The notes: generated by a model not told the origin, from the sequence alone. Counted from the first letter of the stretch, positions 25,325 through 40,300 are shown. The stretch: DNA of 64,000 nt from Liolophura sinensis (GCF_032854445.1 NC_088306.1:2041873-2105872); one strand, 5' to 3'. Program-made: numbers and translations.

Positions 25325-28300
25325 TCCCCCAAAGCATCATTACGAATGAATGATTACAGTGTAACAGCACGTCAGCAATGTATCATACATATTTACAGAT
25401 ACTTATGATAAATTTTGCTTTGTTTTTGTTTTTTAGACAGATGTGATGGTATACGTGAACAGGTTGAATTCCCTGGAGACCGTCGTCCCATTTGAATACA
25501 GCAGGTATCTGCACAGGGAAAAACTTATCGTGCTTAAAATCATCATATATATTTATTTATTCGATTCGTGTTTACGCCACACTCAAAAATATTCCTCACA
25601 TATGATGGCAACCATCAATATAGTGGGAGGAAACCAGGCACCACCACATCATACAAAAAAGGAAAACTCTAAGTAGTTTTAACTGTAAGATAAGAACAAA
25701 AGTTTGAAGGATGTTTTTAGTTTATGCTTGACTGCACCCTAAATCAGAACATTTGTCAGTACTTCGTGTACTTGAGGGAGTGATAAGCTGTTCTGTCGAT
25801 TTACATTCCTAAAACCGCCCACGCTCTTATACATGCACTTTTTAGTTACCCTGTTTCTTCTAAAATTATGTCACACTTGGTCTGCTCATTTGAGCCAATA
25901 TATATAATTCTAATAGGAATATTGACATCCTTTTTTCTCACATGGTTAGACCATCTTATGAACAATGTACTCGTATCTTAACTTTTCCAAAATGCTGGTA
26001 AAGAAATGTAATATGTCCCAAGTTTAAGAAAAGTCAGGGAAACAAAAATTGAAGAGAAACGGCAACACCAGTCCATTGAACCAAGTACAGTATTTAGGTA
26101 ATGAAGAGAAATAAGATTAGCTTGTTCATTATGCACATATGCTAGTGGTTACAGTATACACAATTTACAGTTGAGCTCTAATCTTGCAGCAAGCGCAGTG
26201 GGCATATTCATGCAAACTTGCCACACTGCAGTGGTGAAATTCCTTTTACGGTTGCCAAGGATAAATATAAAGAAGTCATCGTGATGTCATTGGTTTTGAA
26301 AATATTTTGAAATATCAAGAGACAGTCCTGAATTTTCTGTAAGCTAATCACGAGGTTGTTTGATAACAGTTGTATGAGTAATGTGTGCATGTACTTGTAC
26401 TGGTTTGCATGCATCTGCCAGGCTAATATAGTTTTGTATCCAAAAAGTGAAACATGCATGAATTGTATTAGAGTTGCTCTTTCATGTGCGAAAAGATAGG
26501 TGAATTAGGGTAAAGAACTTTAACAAGTGGCCTGTGTTGAGGCACAGGAGGCGTGTCCTTTATCTCCATATTTGTGGGGACCTGGTGACAACAAGCAATC
26601 AGCCACTGTCTAATGTTCATTGCAGATGACTTCAATGTAGAATACAGTCTTTATGTCTATTTAATAAACTTTGCATCACACCTTGAAAGGCTGGCCAGTG
26701 GCTTGCCAAAAGTCAGTGGTTTACCCAGGGGCTAGGGCATCCCAGTATGTTTCACCCATAAACCGAATGTCATTGTAAGAGATGGACAAAGAAATAAGCA
26801 AGTAAATAAACAAATATGTGAAATGGTTTTCTTGCTTACGATGGATTGTCATTTATACTTGACCAAGGCTGTAAATAATTTTTGAGTTGGTGCTGGACAT
26901 ACTGGCAAGTCTTTCAGCTATTCACTTTTTCACTGTGGACAGCTTTGGCACAGTTACACAGTTCTGTAGTTTAGTACACTCACCGTTTTAAAAGTAAATA
27001 AATATGTATGTGACTAACATGATAAATGCTGCACTCACAGGTTTGACTTCTGCCCTGAGGATGATGAGGAGCATAGCCCTGTGGAGAACCTGGGACAGGT
27101 CGTGTTTGGGGAGAGGATCCGCCCCTCCCGGTACAAGGTGAGATCATAGTTATTGTACCTGCCTCCTAACACCCACTAAACTTCATCTGCCCATCATTGT
27201 GTGACTTAGCTTTACTACAGCGTAGGGCATTTATGGCGACTAACTTTGTCTAAATACATTTCTTAACCTCTGCAACCTTTCAGTGACCTAATTATTGACA
27301 AGAAGTGAAAGTCTTGCTTAAAAAAAAAATGCTAACATAGAGACATTTGACGTCATATTTGCAGATATTGCATGGACATGACCAGACTTATGCCACCTCT
27401 CTCGTTTAAAGAGTGCAAAATTTACAACCTGTCCTGAGCATAGATTTGTTTTGTCTTAAACAGTATGCCTTCAGACAGGCCCAAACCTTAAGCGCCATAT
27501 GGGACACAGCCCCCTAGCTGTAAATACCTAAATTTGAGACTAGCTTAATCTGTTGAATTTTTGCCTTAAAATACATGTATTTCATAAATTTCTGAGAACC
27601 CTGAGCTTAAATGAACCTTTCCACCTGTTACTCGGAAAAATGACCTGTTGTAGACAGGCAGTGGCTAGTTCGTTTCAGCACCAATGCGGTCGCTGTGAGT
27701 TCAGCTCGTGCTAGCTTCCTGTCCTGCTGTATGTGGGAAGGTCTGCCAGCAACCTGCATATGGTCTTGGGTTTTCCCTGGGCTCTGGCCAGTTTCCTCCC
27801 GCCATAATGCTGGCCGCCGCGGTACAAGTGAAATATTCTGGAGTACGGGGTAAAACACCAATCAAATAAATAAATTAATTTCACAGTTGAACTGTATAAT
27901 TTGTAGTTCTGTTTTTATCAAGCTTGTTGCTGTATGTTTTTGTGTTTGTCTTTATTGTCCTCAGTTTTCCTTCGATAAAAATGTGACATGCAAGTCCGCA
28001 TGTACGAAGTCGTACAAGGATGATAAAGAGTCTATAGAGAAACTAAATTTCCTCCGCAAAGGCATTCGTTTGAATTATCAGCATCACTGGTGAGTTTGAT
28101 CCCTTAACATAAAAATGCGGACATATTTGTACCAGCTTGCTAGTTGGGGATTATCAACGTGATGAAATGCAGACATATTTGTGCCAGCTTGCTAGTTGGG
28201 GATTATCAACGTGATGAAATGCAGACATATTTGTGCCAGCTTGCTAGTTGGGGATTATCAACGTGATGAAATGCAGACATATTTGTGCCAGCTTGCTAGT

Positions 28301-31300
28301 TGGGGATTATCAACGTGATGAAATGCAGACATATTTGTGCCAGCTTGCTAGTTGGGGATTATCAACGTGATGAAATGCAGACATATTTGTGCCAGCTTGC
28401 TAGTTGGGGATTATTAACGTGGTAATTCACAAACTGTGTATATGCTGAGAGGCTTGAAAGAAAAGACAACAATTAACATGTTACTGTGATTCTTCAACCT
28501 TTTCTCCTTTTTACAAAGTGTGTATTCATGCATATTCTGAAGGCATTATTGCGTGTATGCTGATACAATTATACTTTTTATGAAGCCCTGAAATTGGCCA
28601 GTATAACCAATGTAGTTTTGTCTCCCAAATCTGATTATGAATGGGCATAATGTGTGCTGAGAGGTGCTCTTTCATATCCGAGAAGGTTAAAGCATTAGGA
28701 TAGATTTAGCATTTCGGAGACTGATCGGTCAAAAAAAAAATAATGATGCAAATATCAGGTGAAAAGGCTTGAAAAGCTTATATTTTTTCGATTTGTTAGA
28801 AGAAAAGTTTTCCAGCTGTGTGTGGGAAAGTCTGCCAGCAATCTGCAGGTGGTCGTGGTTTTCTCCCCGTTTCCTCCCACCATAATGCTGATCATAAGTG
28901 GAATGTTCTTGAGTATTATTGTGCTCAGACAAAATATTCCAAGAGGTGGTCCCAAGTGCCCACCATACATAAATATTCCAAGAGGTGGTCCCAAGTGCCC
29001 ACCATACAAAAACTTACTTTCAAATGTCTTTTTCTTATTAAAGACTATATAACTAACTTTTTAACCTAATCCATCTGAACTTAATGTAAATTTTTAACTT
29101 TTCTCCAGGCTACACTTTTTAAGGTGATTGCATTCTGAGCAGTAGGACACACAAAGTGCAGGTTTAAGTTTGGCCTTGGACAAACAGCCGTCTTTGTTCA
29201 TGTGGTCGTGGTGACAATAAAGCTCAGTGCACACGGACAACATGTGTTGTGGAAAACGAGATTTCTTGATCCAGACAAAAAAAAAAAAGCTTGAAATTTA
29301 CTTATATTCGAGAAACCACAAGAAGATTTCCTGAATCTGGAACATTTCATCCGATGATTGAGCTTGTTTAATTTTTGGCAACAAAAAAATCCAGAAACAA
29401 ATAAGGCAGCCACAAGATTTCACTTATCTGTGGGCAATCGGGATCTTGTGAGATCATTGTTGTCCTACTTCATCTACCATTCGTCTATGGAATGTAGCAT
29501 GTGGCCTTCCTTCGTTGCTGGTATCTTCAAACATGGACAACAAACGTTGCTGGTGTGCGGGTAACAGATATCCCAAATCAGTGATACAGGGATCTGAAAC
29601 ATTTCGACAACAAATGTTGTCTGTGTGCACTAGGCTTAGATATACTTGATGTTACCGTTTGCTCTATGTCACATTCAGTGACGACTGGTTGTCTTCTGCC
29701 ACTACGCTGAGCTTACATGTACATTTATCACGCATTTGTCACGCGTGGGAAAGTAAGCCAGTACCTTGCCAGGAGTTGGTAGTTTACCTCAGGCACTCTG
29801 GTTTTCTGCAAGCCATATCACTGACCAAACCGTATAAATGAAAATGTTTGAATGGGATGTTAAGCAGTGATCAAGTAAAGAAATACAAGTTTTGAGACGT
29901 TCTAAAAAATCGCTTGCTTCTGCCCCCCTTTATAGGATCATAGACAACATGCCGGTGACATGGTGCTACCACGTGGAGGGGTCCACAGAGAAATACTGCT
30001 CTACAGGTTTCCCCATCGGTTGCTATGTGGACAATAAAGGGGCACCCTAGAGACGCCTGCGTCATCAGTGTGAGTTCAATACCACTATATTCCTTAGGAT
30101 TTTCATACATGAAACGGCAACTTTCAGTAAGATAGACATTTATGTATTTTTGTCATTTAAGATTGGATAAAAAAATTCATTGGTTAAGATGACCAAAATG
30201 TAGGGCTTTCATCACACAAAATAATGAATGAATGAATGCTTTGGGTTTAAAATCGTACTTATCAGTTTTTCAGTCATATGACAACTGGGAGTTTTTTTAC
30301 TTTTACCATTATGATTTTTCAGTGTATACCAGGTTGGATACAAGCTCCCGTTGTGTCCTTCAGAAAAACTCTTCCAAAAAAATCGAGCCAATAATTTTGA
30401 CGTAAAAAAAAAAAAGTTGAGTGAAGTTGTGCATTTCGATAAAGCATTTTGATGTTTTCTGTGCTTTCAAAAGACTAACTGTTAAAGAATCACCTGAACT
30501 ATAATGTTTACTCTAAATAATATCCGATATAATTTTTTTATTCAGTGTGTTATTAATTTTTCTTAAAAAAAAAGCTAAAAAAAAAAACAGCATCTCCTCT
30601 CCTGTCAAACATGGGAAGGCCTTCCAGCAACCTGCAGATTGTCGTGAATTTTCCCCGGGCTCTGCCCAGTTTTCTCCCACCATGATGATGGACGCTGTCG
30701 TATAAGTGAAATATTCTTAAATCAAATAAATAGATCGAACTCTGGACAACCCGAAACCCTACTCAGTAAGATGGGGCGACTGAGTTCCCCTATATTTCCA
30801 TAGCTCATCACTATGGCATACATGAAAATACAATCTCATTCAGGTGGAAAACATGAAAACACTATTAAACCTGCAAGCAAGTAAACTTCATACAAACTTT
30901 CTTGGGGCCTTTATCGCTCATTTGGTTAGCACACTAGCGGAGCATAATAACATTGGAGCCTCTCACCAATGTGGTCGCTGTGAGTTCAAGTCCAGATCAT
31001 GCTGGCTTCCTCTCCTGCTGTAAGTGGGAAGGTCTGTCAGCAGCCTGCAGATGGTCGTGGATTTCCCCCGGGCTCTGTCCGGTTTCCTCCCACCATAAAG
31101 GCGGCCGCCATTGTATAAGTGAAATATTCTTAAGCACGGGGTAAAATACCAATCAGATAAATAAATAAATACAAACTTTCTTTATACAAACTTAAGATCA
31201 TTTCCTCTGTTTTGACTGCAGCCTGAATACAGTGCCAAGGATACGTACTACATCTTCAACCATGTGGATATCGTCATCCAGTACAACGAGGGCAAAGGAG

Positions 31301-34300
31301 AGGACTGGTCCAGCACCTTGATATCTGGTGGTCACCTTATCTCAGCACGCCTTCACCCCAGGAGGTGAGACCAGTCCATACCAGTCCAGTTCAGTCCATT
31401 TCACGAAGAACATGTAATGTTATTTATTTATGTATTTGATTTGTGTTTTACGCCATGCTCAAGAATATTTCACTAATAACATTATGGTTGGAGGAAACCA
31501 GGTCTGCCAGGTTGCTGGCAGACCTTCCCACTTACAGCCAGAAAGGAAGCCAGCATGAGCTGGACTTGAACTCACAACGACCCCATTGATGAGAGGATCC
31601 TGGGTCATTACTCTGCGCTAGTGCGCTAAACAACTAAGCCATTGGGCCCCCCCCCCCACCCCGACTTGTAACGTTACGTTCACTTAACTTTCATGGCAAC
31701 CAGTACTGTAGGTATTACGTCATTGTAGATAGTTGAATGATCCTCAATATGCCCTTTGTGAAACAGGCCCAGGCCTCATGTAAGTAATCAGAGAGACATT
31801 TACTTTCAGGCCCGGAAAAAACGCCACATCATTGAAATGAATAAGCGCTGTATTTCATACGAAGTTTTGCCTTTTTAGAGTCACAATACGCCTAATTCTT
31901 ATTGATTCTTTGACCTTATTGTCCCGAATAATTTTTTGGGGGGTGAAGTTTAATTTGATTAATCTCCTATCAGAGAGTCTTAAGTGTCGAGCTCAAAAGT
32001 GTCGTTTTAAGGCCTTTGTGTGCTTCTGAGATTGGATTGTTACACACCAGACTTCAGGTGAAATGCAGTAAACAACAGGTAGACAAGTTGGTCAGTTTGA
32101 TACTCACTCCAAAGGTAGCTGGTTAAGGCCAAGTTCCCCCACGCATAAAGCTGACTGTCGTGGCAGGAGTGAAGACTTCAGCAATAAAAACACCAGTCAT
32201 GGAAATAAATACTCCCCACACTGTAAATCTTCAACCTTTTCAACCACAAAGGCACTTTTTTTCTGTGTAATTTGTGCATGCAATTATTATGAAAATGATG
32301 CCAAAATTTGTGTCTGGGCAAATTATTTCTCTACTTTTCTCTCAAATCTCTCAAAATGTTGCCAGATATTGGTTGCAGAGGCGGTAGAAAATGTCGAATA
32401 ATTCAGGTAGTTCTGTTTTAAAGAAGAGTTTACATTGAGATTTTCATTCCCTGATTAATCAGTGTTGTTAGTGTGTTTCACCATCTGCACGGCATTTATC
32501 AAGCGACATGTTTTTGTTTGAATTGGATCAAATTGTGCACCTTATAGGTTAAAGGAGAAGAAAACTTAAAAAAATGAAAAGAGGACATTTTTTTCTATCT
32601 GGTGGTACCTGCTGCATAATTTGGCGGTTTTTCTTCACCATACACGTAAAGCCTGAAAAACGGCAAAGCTGGCATAAATCGCTGAGTCCATTGGATCCTC
32701 CATCCTGTAATTACACCCTGTAATTTATGCTAGGGGTGTGTTGCCTCTCAGCCAATGAGAGTCATTAAAACTGCCGGCTTGGTCGTGTAAACTCAGAACC
32801 TACGTCCAACATTCTGGTTTCCCGATCGTCAAGCGGAAAACGAACTGTACTGTTTGCTGCCTTCTGGGAAGAAGAATCCTACCGGAAATGTATGAACTGC
32901 ACTTCGGCGGTTTCCGACGGCAATTCTCCTAACACAAAAGACTTCAGGACTAGTTCTTAGGCAAAATGCAGTCGCCCACAGTGGATGTTGGCGCTAACTT
33001 TATTTATAATTTATCAGCTTGAGGTACATGTTAGATTTTCTTATGACATGCACCTGTGAGGAAATGCATACTCTTTTCAATGGTATTTGTCTGATATTTA
33101 AATTTTCTTCTCCTTTAACTTTCAATGAGTTTTATGTGAAGTGAGATTAATTTCTCACCAGAAAAACTTTAGTGGTGGTATCAAAAGTAATATTTTAAGG
33201 ACTCTGTGCCCCTGAAAGTTCATTTTTAAATATCAGACTTTTGGTGAAGTTTACAGTAAATAATTGTTTATCAAAGTATCAACATACAGAGTCTGCTTTA
33301 GGGGTCGGGTCTCACCTGAAACCTTAAAATAGGAAGTTGTAGCTTCCTTGCTTGGCGTTCAGCATTAAGGGGATAATGCAACAGTTGATCCATATCAGTA
33401 TAATGGCTCAGGCGAATCGGCTTACTGACCTTCGGTAAGTCGTCTCAGTGAAGCAGCACTAGATAAAAGAGCGATGGAAAGACGTCTTGCAACAAGGAGG
33501 CACATTACATGCACACTTAGAACTCCTTCATCATCATAGGACTTGTTATTGTTCAGTATGATATTAAACACCAAGCACTCTTTTACTCACTCACTCAACA
33601 TCATGGGGTTGAAGTATAAATATTTGGGAAGTACCAGTGATGGGAAGGCGGCAGATTTTTGAAATCTCAAGAGGCGGCACAAGTATGAAGCCAGAACTGC
33701 AGCCATTGTTACGTCAAAAATGGTTTGTAGCACAACGTCTACAATGGTTCAGTACAACATGTCAGTTTTTATTGTAAGGTCATTCACATTGTAATGTGAC
33801 GTGGTCATGATGAGCTGGGAAAGGAATATTTGATATCGGTGGGCAACTCACAAAACTCCTTCCCACCTAGCTGTCACAATGCAGTCCAAGCTTATGAAGT
33901 CTTTTGTTCTTTCCTTTACTGCGTCATAATTTTTGGGGTATGTATGCTCATAAAACACCATAGATGTGTAGCTCATACACTGCAATGTCACAGAAGAAAC
34001 CGATGTGTTCTATCGATAATTGTCTGTTTCTTTAGTTCGACCTTGAGTCTTCCATTCAGTGGAGTTGCAGGGTGTTGGACAAGTCTCCATTGATCCTCAT
34101 CGATTGTTGTTGTTGTTTTCAGCTTCTCAAAGGTAACAGAGAATTCTCCAAACTGTGGGGGAAGTGGTCCATTGTCGCTGGGCGCTAAACAGAAGAAGCT
34201 GGACATCACATATTCCTACTCAGTCAGCTTTGTGGTGGGTAACTTTGTCCAACTACAAGAAATTCAGCTCAGTAGATGCCTAGCCTGAAAAAATGTACTG

Positions 34301-37300
34301 ATGCATGTATATGTGGGAAGGGGTTTCAGCAACCTGCAGATGGTCCTGGTCGTGACTCCGCACGTTTCCCTCCTTAACTAATCAAATAAATAATAAACAT
34401 TTATTCTATTAACAATGTTTCTGGATACATCTGCTATCTCTAGTTCTTGTCGAGTGTTTGTACACGGTGATGGAGAGAAAGGTTATCCAGTTTAGGCAGG
34501 AAACTATGGCATGGCTTGGTTTTCGTCGAATTTGCAAGACTCTAACTGGATTCAGGCAAATATTGGCTACAGGAATCCGTGCAAATTCAGTTTTGAATTC
34601 CCACTGTAACGTTTCGTGGAAGTCCAGATCCAAATAATCAGCTGAGTTGAATTACCATTAATTTGTGTTTGTTACTCATACTTGTTTCAACACACAGAAT
34701 ATGCACTGTTTTTCTGAAATAAAAAAAATGTTTCTGGCAGTATATTTGACATTTCGCTGGGTGCAAATCACAGTATGCTTGGCAATTCATGGCCTCAAAT
34801 CACAGTCTATTAAGTTATTTGATTAAATTTTGCTGAAATCCAGTTGGATGAGATGATGAGGTGATATTTCAGGATTACTAACAGTTATCGGGCTCCCGTC
34901 AGAAAGCAAGCCCTGAATAGCTGCTCCACCACAGATCCTTTGGTAGACTTGACAGAAAGAAAGTAAAGACAATTGTTTTCAGAAAGATACGTCTTGTACC
35001 ACTTTTCAGGGTATATGTGAAGCTAGTTATACCTGACAGCTTCCATATACATGTACTGCTAATGGGAGGTATTACACTGTGACAAAAACCGATGCAAAAG
35101 GTTCCTGCTGTGAAGTGGATGACCTGCTAGCTGACGCTCTTACTCAATGCTGTTGTTGTTGTTGTAGGTGAACAATAATGTAAAGTGGTCCTCTCGCTGG
35201 GATTACATCCTGGAGTCCATGCAGCACACAAACATCCAGTGGTTCAGGTGAGATACGTGGAGGAGATCATGTGTAGGAATAAAGTCTTGTCCTAGTAATC
35301 AGTGGTATTAAAATGACGTTAAATTTTCCCCTTTCCCAAAACTTATATTTGGAGGCAAGGCAATGTGTTAAAATATTCCTTTTCATGTTAAAACTTACAT
35401 TTATAATAATACCTTTATTTAAGGTATTAACCTTTAAGGGAGCTCCTTCAATTTATAACGAAACTGTTCTTCCTCAGGCCTACAGAGAGAAAAACAGTGA
35501 ATAGGAAACATGTACTCCAGAGTGCTGTCAAAAATACATCAATGTATAAAATAAGCAAACATCATGTAGTTTGTAAGGTGAACTTAAATACATTCATACG
35601 TGAACAGAAAAAAAGAACAACAAAGTAACGAGTACTGCTATGCTAGCAGCTGTCCCAACCAGCTGGAGACACAGGGTAGTGGGAGACATTTTGTCTGATC
35701 CTGGCTGATCCCTCCACCATGTTGATCCTGACTGATCCATCCACCATGCTGATCCTGACTGATCCATCCACCATGTTGATCCTGACTGATCCATCCACCA
35801 TGTTGACCCTGACTGATCCATCCACCATGTTGACCCTGACTGATCCATCCACCATGTTGACCCACTCAAGATCGTTTGATGAAGTTTGAAATATTCTTGA
35901 GCACGGCATAAAACACCAATCAAATAAATAAATGTACAACAATGGTTGTCAATCTCCTAAACTGAGAGATACATATAGTTGTACATTGCATCATAACGTT
36001 TCCGTCACAACATGAACTCAGTAGTCATTGTGCCTGTGTTGTATGTTTCAGTATCATGAACTCAGTAGTCATTGTGCCTGCGTCATATGTTTCAGTATCA
36101 TGAACTCAGTAGTCATTGTGCCTGCGTCGTATGTTTCAGTATCATGAACTCAGTAGTCATTGTGCCTGTGTTGTATGTTTCAGTATCATGAACTCAGTAG
36201 TCATTGTGCCTGCGTCATATGTTTCAGTATCATGAACTCAGTAGTCATTATGCCTGCGTCATATGTTTCAGTATCATGAACTCAGTAGTCATTGTGCCTG
36301 CGTCGTATGTTTTAGTATCATGAACTCAGTAGTCATTGTGCCTGCATTGTATGTTTCATCATCATGAACTCAGTAGTCATTGTGCCTGTGTCATATGTTT
36401 CAGTATCATGAACCCGGTGGTCATTGTGCCTGTGTCGTATTTCAGTATCATGAACTCAGTAGTCATTGTGCCTGTGTCACATGTTTCAGTATCATGAACT
36501 CGGTGGTCATTGTGTCTGCGTTGTATGTTTCAGTATCATGAACTCAGTAGTCATTGTGTCTGCATTGTATGTTTCATCATCATGAACTCAGTAGTCATTG
36601 TGCCTGTGTCGTATGTTTCAGTATCATGAACCCGGTGGTCATTGTGCCTGTGTTGTATTTCAGTATCATGAACTCAGTAGTCATTGTGCCTGTGTCGTAT
36701 GTTTCAGTATCATGAACTCGGTGGTCATTGTGCCTGCGTCATATGTTTCAGTATTATGAACTCAGTAGTCATTGTGCCTGCGTCGTATGTTTCAGTATCA
36801 TGAACTCAGTAGTCATTGTGCCTGTGTCGTATTTCAGTATCATGAACTCAGTAGTCATTGTGCCTGCGTCGTATGTTTCAGTATCATGAACTCGGTGGTC
36901 ATTGTGCCTGCGTCATATGTTTCAGTATCATGAACTCAGTAGTCATTGTGTCTGCGTCGTATGTTTCAGTATCATGAACCCGGTGGTCATTGTGCCTGCG
37001 TCGTATGTTTCAGTATCATGAACTCAGTAGTCATTGTGCCTGCGTCACATGTTTCAGTATCATGAACTCAGTAGTCATTGTGCCTGTGTTGTATGTTTCA
37101 GTATCATGAACTCAGTAGACATTGTGCCTGTGTCGTATGTTTTCAGTATCATGAACTCAGTAGTTATTGCGCCTGTGTTGTATGTTTCAGTATCATGAAC
37201 TCAGTAGTCATTGTGCCTGTGTTGTATGTTTCAGCATCATGAACTTATTGGTCACTGTGCCTGTGTTGTATGTTTCAGCATCATGAACTCAGTAGTCATT

Positions 37301-40300
37301 GTGCTCTTCTTGTCTGGCATGGTGGCCATGATCATGCTGAGGACTCTCCACAAGGACCTGGCTCGATATAATCAGATGGACAATGCTGTGAGTATCCAGT
37401 GTCTTCTTAAGAATTGTCTCACTACATGTGTGTTTTTCATCTGAAGAAAACAACTGATCAGATAAGCCAATACTAATTGTTCACAGGAGCCCTCTGTGGC
37501 CAAGGTGGTTAGCCCACTAGTGCATTGCAGTAAACCAGGAGTCGCTCACCAATGTGGTCATGGGGAGTTCATGTCCAGTTCAGGATCACTTCCTCTCTAG
37601 CTGTACATGGGAAGATCTGTCATCAATCTGTGGATGGTTGTGTCTTCCCCACCCCCCACCCCCAGCCCAGGGAAAGCACAAAAAATAAATAAATAAATTC
37701 TTATCAAGAACAATAATAATATTTAATTGATTGTTGCATAACGCTGTCATGAAACATTCTGTCACTACATTTGTCAGTTTCATGGGTAATATGAATATAA
37801 GAATATGTTTATGATTCATGATGTAGTGAACAGCATTTCACTTATAAGACAACGATTTAAACAGCAAGTATCTGAATCACAGGTTAGAACGCACATCAGT
37901 GACAATTCACCAGTTCTCACTTGAACCAATTGACTGCAACCCAGTTACAGTTCACATGTAACATATTAAAGGAAACTCAAAAAGGTGTCTACCTCCAGTC
38001 AACATTTGGTTTATTTATTTATTTCATGCGTGTTTTACACTGTGCTCAAGAATACTTGACTTATGCGATGGCAGCCAGCATTATGGAGGGAGGGTCTTAA
38101 TATAGTGTTCAATGCATCTTTGAGTGATAATACTGACCAGTGGTTGATTTGTGACTAACATTTTCCCCACCCCCCAGGAGGACGCTCAGGAAGAGTTTGG
38201 ATGGAAGCTGGTGCACGGAGATGTCTTCCGTCCTCCACGAAAGGGCATGATGCTGGCAGTGCTCAACGGGAACGGCATTCAGATCTTCTTCATGACCCTC
38301 ATCACACTGGGTGAGTAGTGTGTCCCCCGTCTTTGTGTCAGGGATGAGAATTTATAGCTAATTAGCTAATTTCAAGGGAAATCAAGATCTTCAAAGTATC
38401 TAATTTTTGGCCAAAATGGAATTTGATGGAAAAGAATCTCTTCGCTGTCGTAATTGTTGCTCATACATTGCTGATGTGGCATTAAATGGTAATCATTCGT
38501 TCCGAGGCTAATTCTCGCAGGATCAGGATGGTTAATGCTCTGGTTTGCTCAGCTACCAGGCTCTTGTGATCGCATGTTCAAATCCAGCTCATGCTCTCTC
38601 AGCTATTGCTTTGAGGAAGTATATATATTTGGATGCAGGTGCCTTAACATCTGGATTCAAAATTTGAAATGTGATTTAAACAGTGGAAATATCAAACCAT
38701 TAAAAAGTTGCCTGACACCTAACAGGTGGAATTTTTTTTTTTTTTTTTCAATAGCATTCAAATTTCAGTTTAAAAGACAGAAAAAAAAAATTAAAATAAA
38801 CTTTTAGGTGTAGCACTTCGGCAGTATCCTTTGATGCCTCAAGTTGAAAGTCCACTGAAATTTAATTTTAAGTGGTAATAATACTTAGTTTAAACACTTG
38901 TATGTGTATTTAGTGATATATTGTTTGTGTTGTTTCAGTATTTGCTTGCCTGGGATTTCTGTCCCCAGCCAACAGGGGAGCATTAATGACTTGCGCTTTG
39001 GTAAGTTCAGTATTCAAACTATCTAAACCTTGTGGAGATGAAATGCAACTGCTGTCTGTTCAGGGAGCATTCAGAATAATTTGTAACCAATGGTGGTAGA
39101 CTGAATACCTCTGTGTTGAGGGAATGTAACCTAATGAAATTTTTGCCATCAAAAGTTGTGTCCCTTAGTCTACATACATATGATGTTAGTGAATGATGTT
39201 CACATGGATGAGCGCATGAAGATGAAATTAAAACTGATCAGCTGACAGTGATTGTGGAAGATCTGAGGTTTTGTACCTGGTGCATGATTGCACATGATTG
39301 CTATGTGGAGGTATAGTCTGATTTCAGTCGCATTCATTCAGTTAAGACACGGAGTGACTTATTTCACCCAGATTTGTTTCAGTTTATGAAGCCCTCAGGT
39401 GGTGGAATTGTGAAAGTTATTGGCACTATTTGTTTAATTATTTGTACATGACAGTGTACTAAACTGAGATAAACCATGTGTGGCATCATGAGATTGTCAT
39501 CATGGTATGACTGAAATATTGTTGAAAAGAATACAATCAAGCAAAAAGAGGCAATGTCGCAATATTACCATTTTGTGCCTTCTTCTTCTGCTGAAAGCTA
39601 CAGCTAAAATGAGGATGGAACAGTTATAGGAAAACAGAGATATTTTTATTAAGAACTTTTGAGATCTAAGTTGTAAATGCTGCCTTGTTTTCATGGTGAG
39701 TGTGTGTGGACTGTTTACAGGTGCTGTATGTGTGCCTGGGAACACCAGCTGGTTATGTTTCGGCCAGGATTTACAAAAGTAAGCATTGGAGGTGATTTCA
39801 GCTGTAAGACATCACCAAACCAGTGTCACCCATCACTGACATACAGCCTCAAATGACGTCGTATTTTCAAATGCGAAAGACATTATTCCAGCATAACTGC
39901 CTTGCTCGATGTCATATTTGCCCGATTCATTGTCACATGAGAAATATTATCATGCCGCATCAGGAAAGCTTAAGTAGAGGATACACAGTATTGTTCATCG
40001 TAAATCATTTTCAACCGCTGTTAGTTCTCTTCCATAGGGTGTCCTTCATATCATTTTAATATTTTCGCCTCCACTACTTTTGATTACACTAGGGATTAAT
40101 CTTGGGACTGAAGTAGCACTGTAAGGCTGCCCTAATACTTCACAGTGAGATTTGTGTAAGTTAGACACGACAGGTAGACTTTCTTGGTTCCTTGTTAACA
40201 ATGGCCTATTTTCAAGTAAATCCCATGAGTGCCCCTTCATTGAGTGTAATTTTTACCAAACATTATTTGGGTTACATAATAAACATGTTAGTTACATGTT

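Noticed and set aside
36011-37278. CRISPR-like direct repeats
   Set aside because: The copies are head-to-tail with no unique spacers, the DNA is eukaryotic, and the unit is derived from exon 9.
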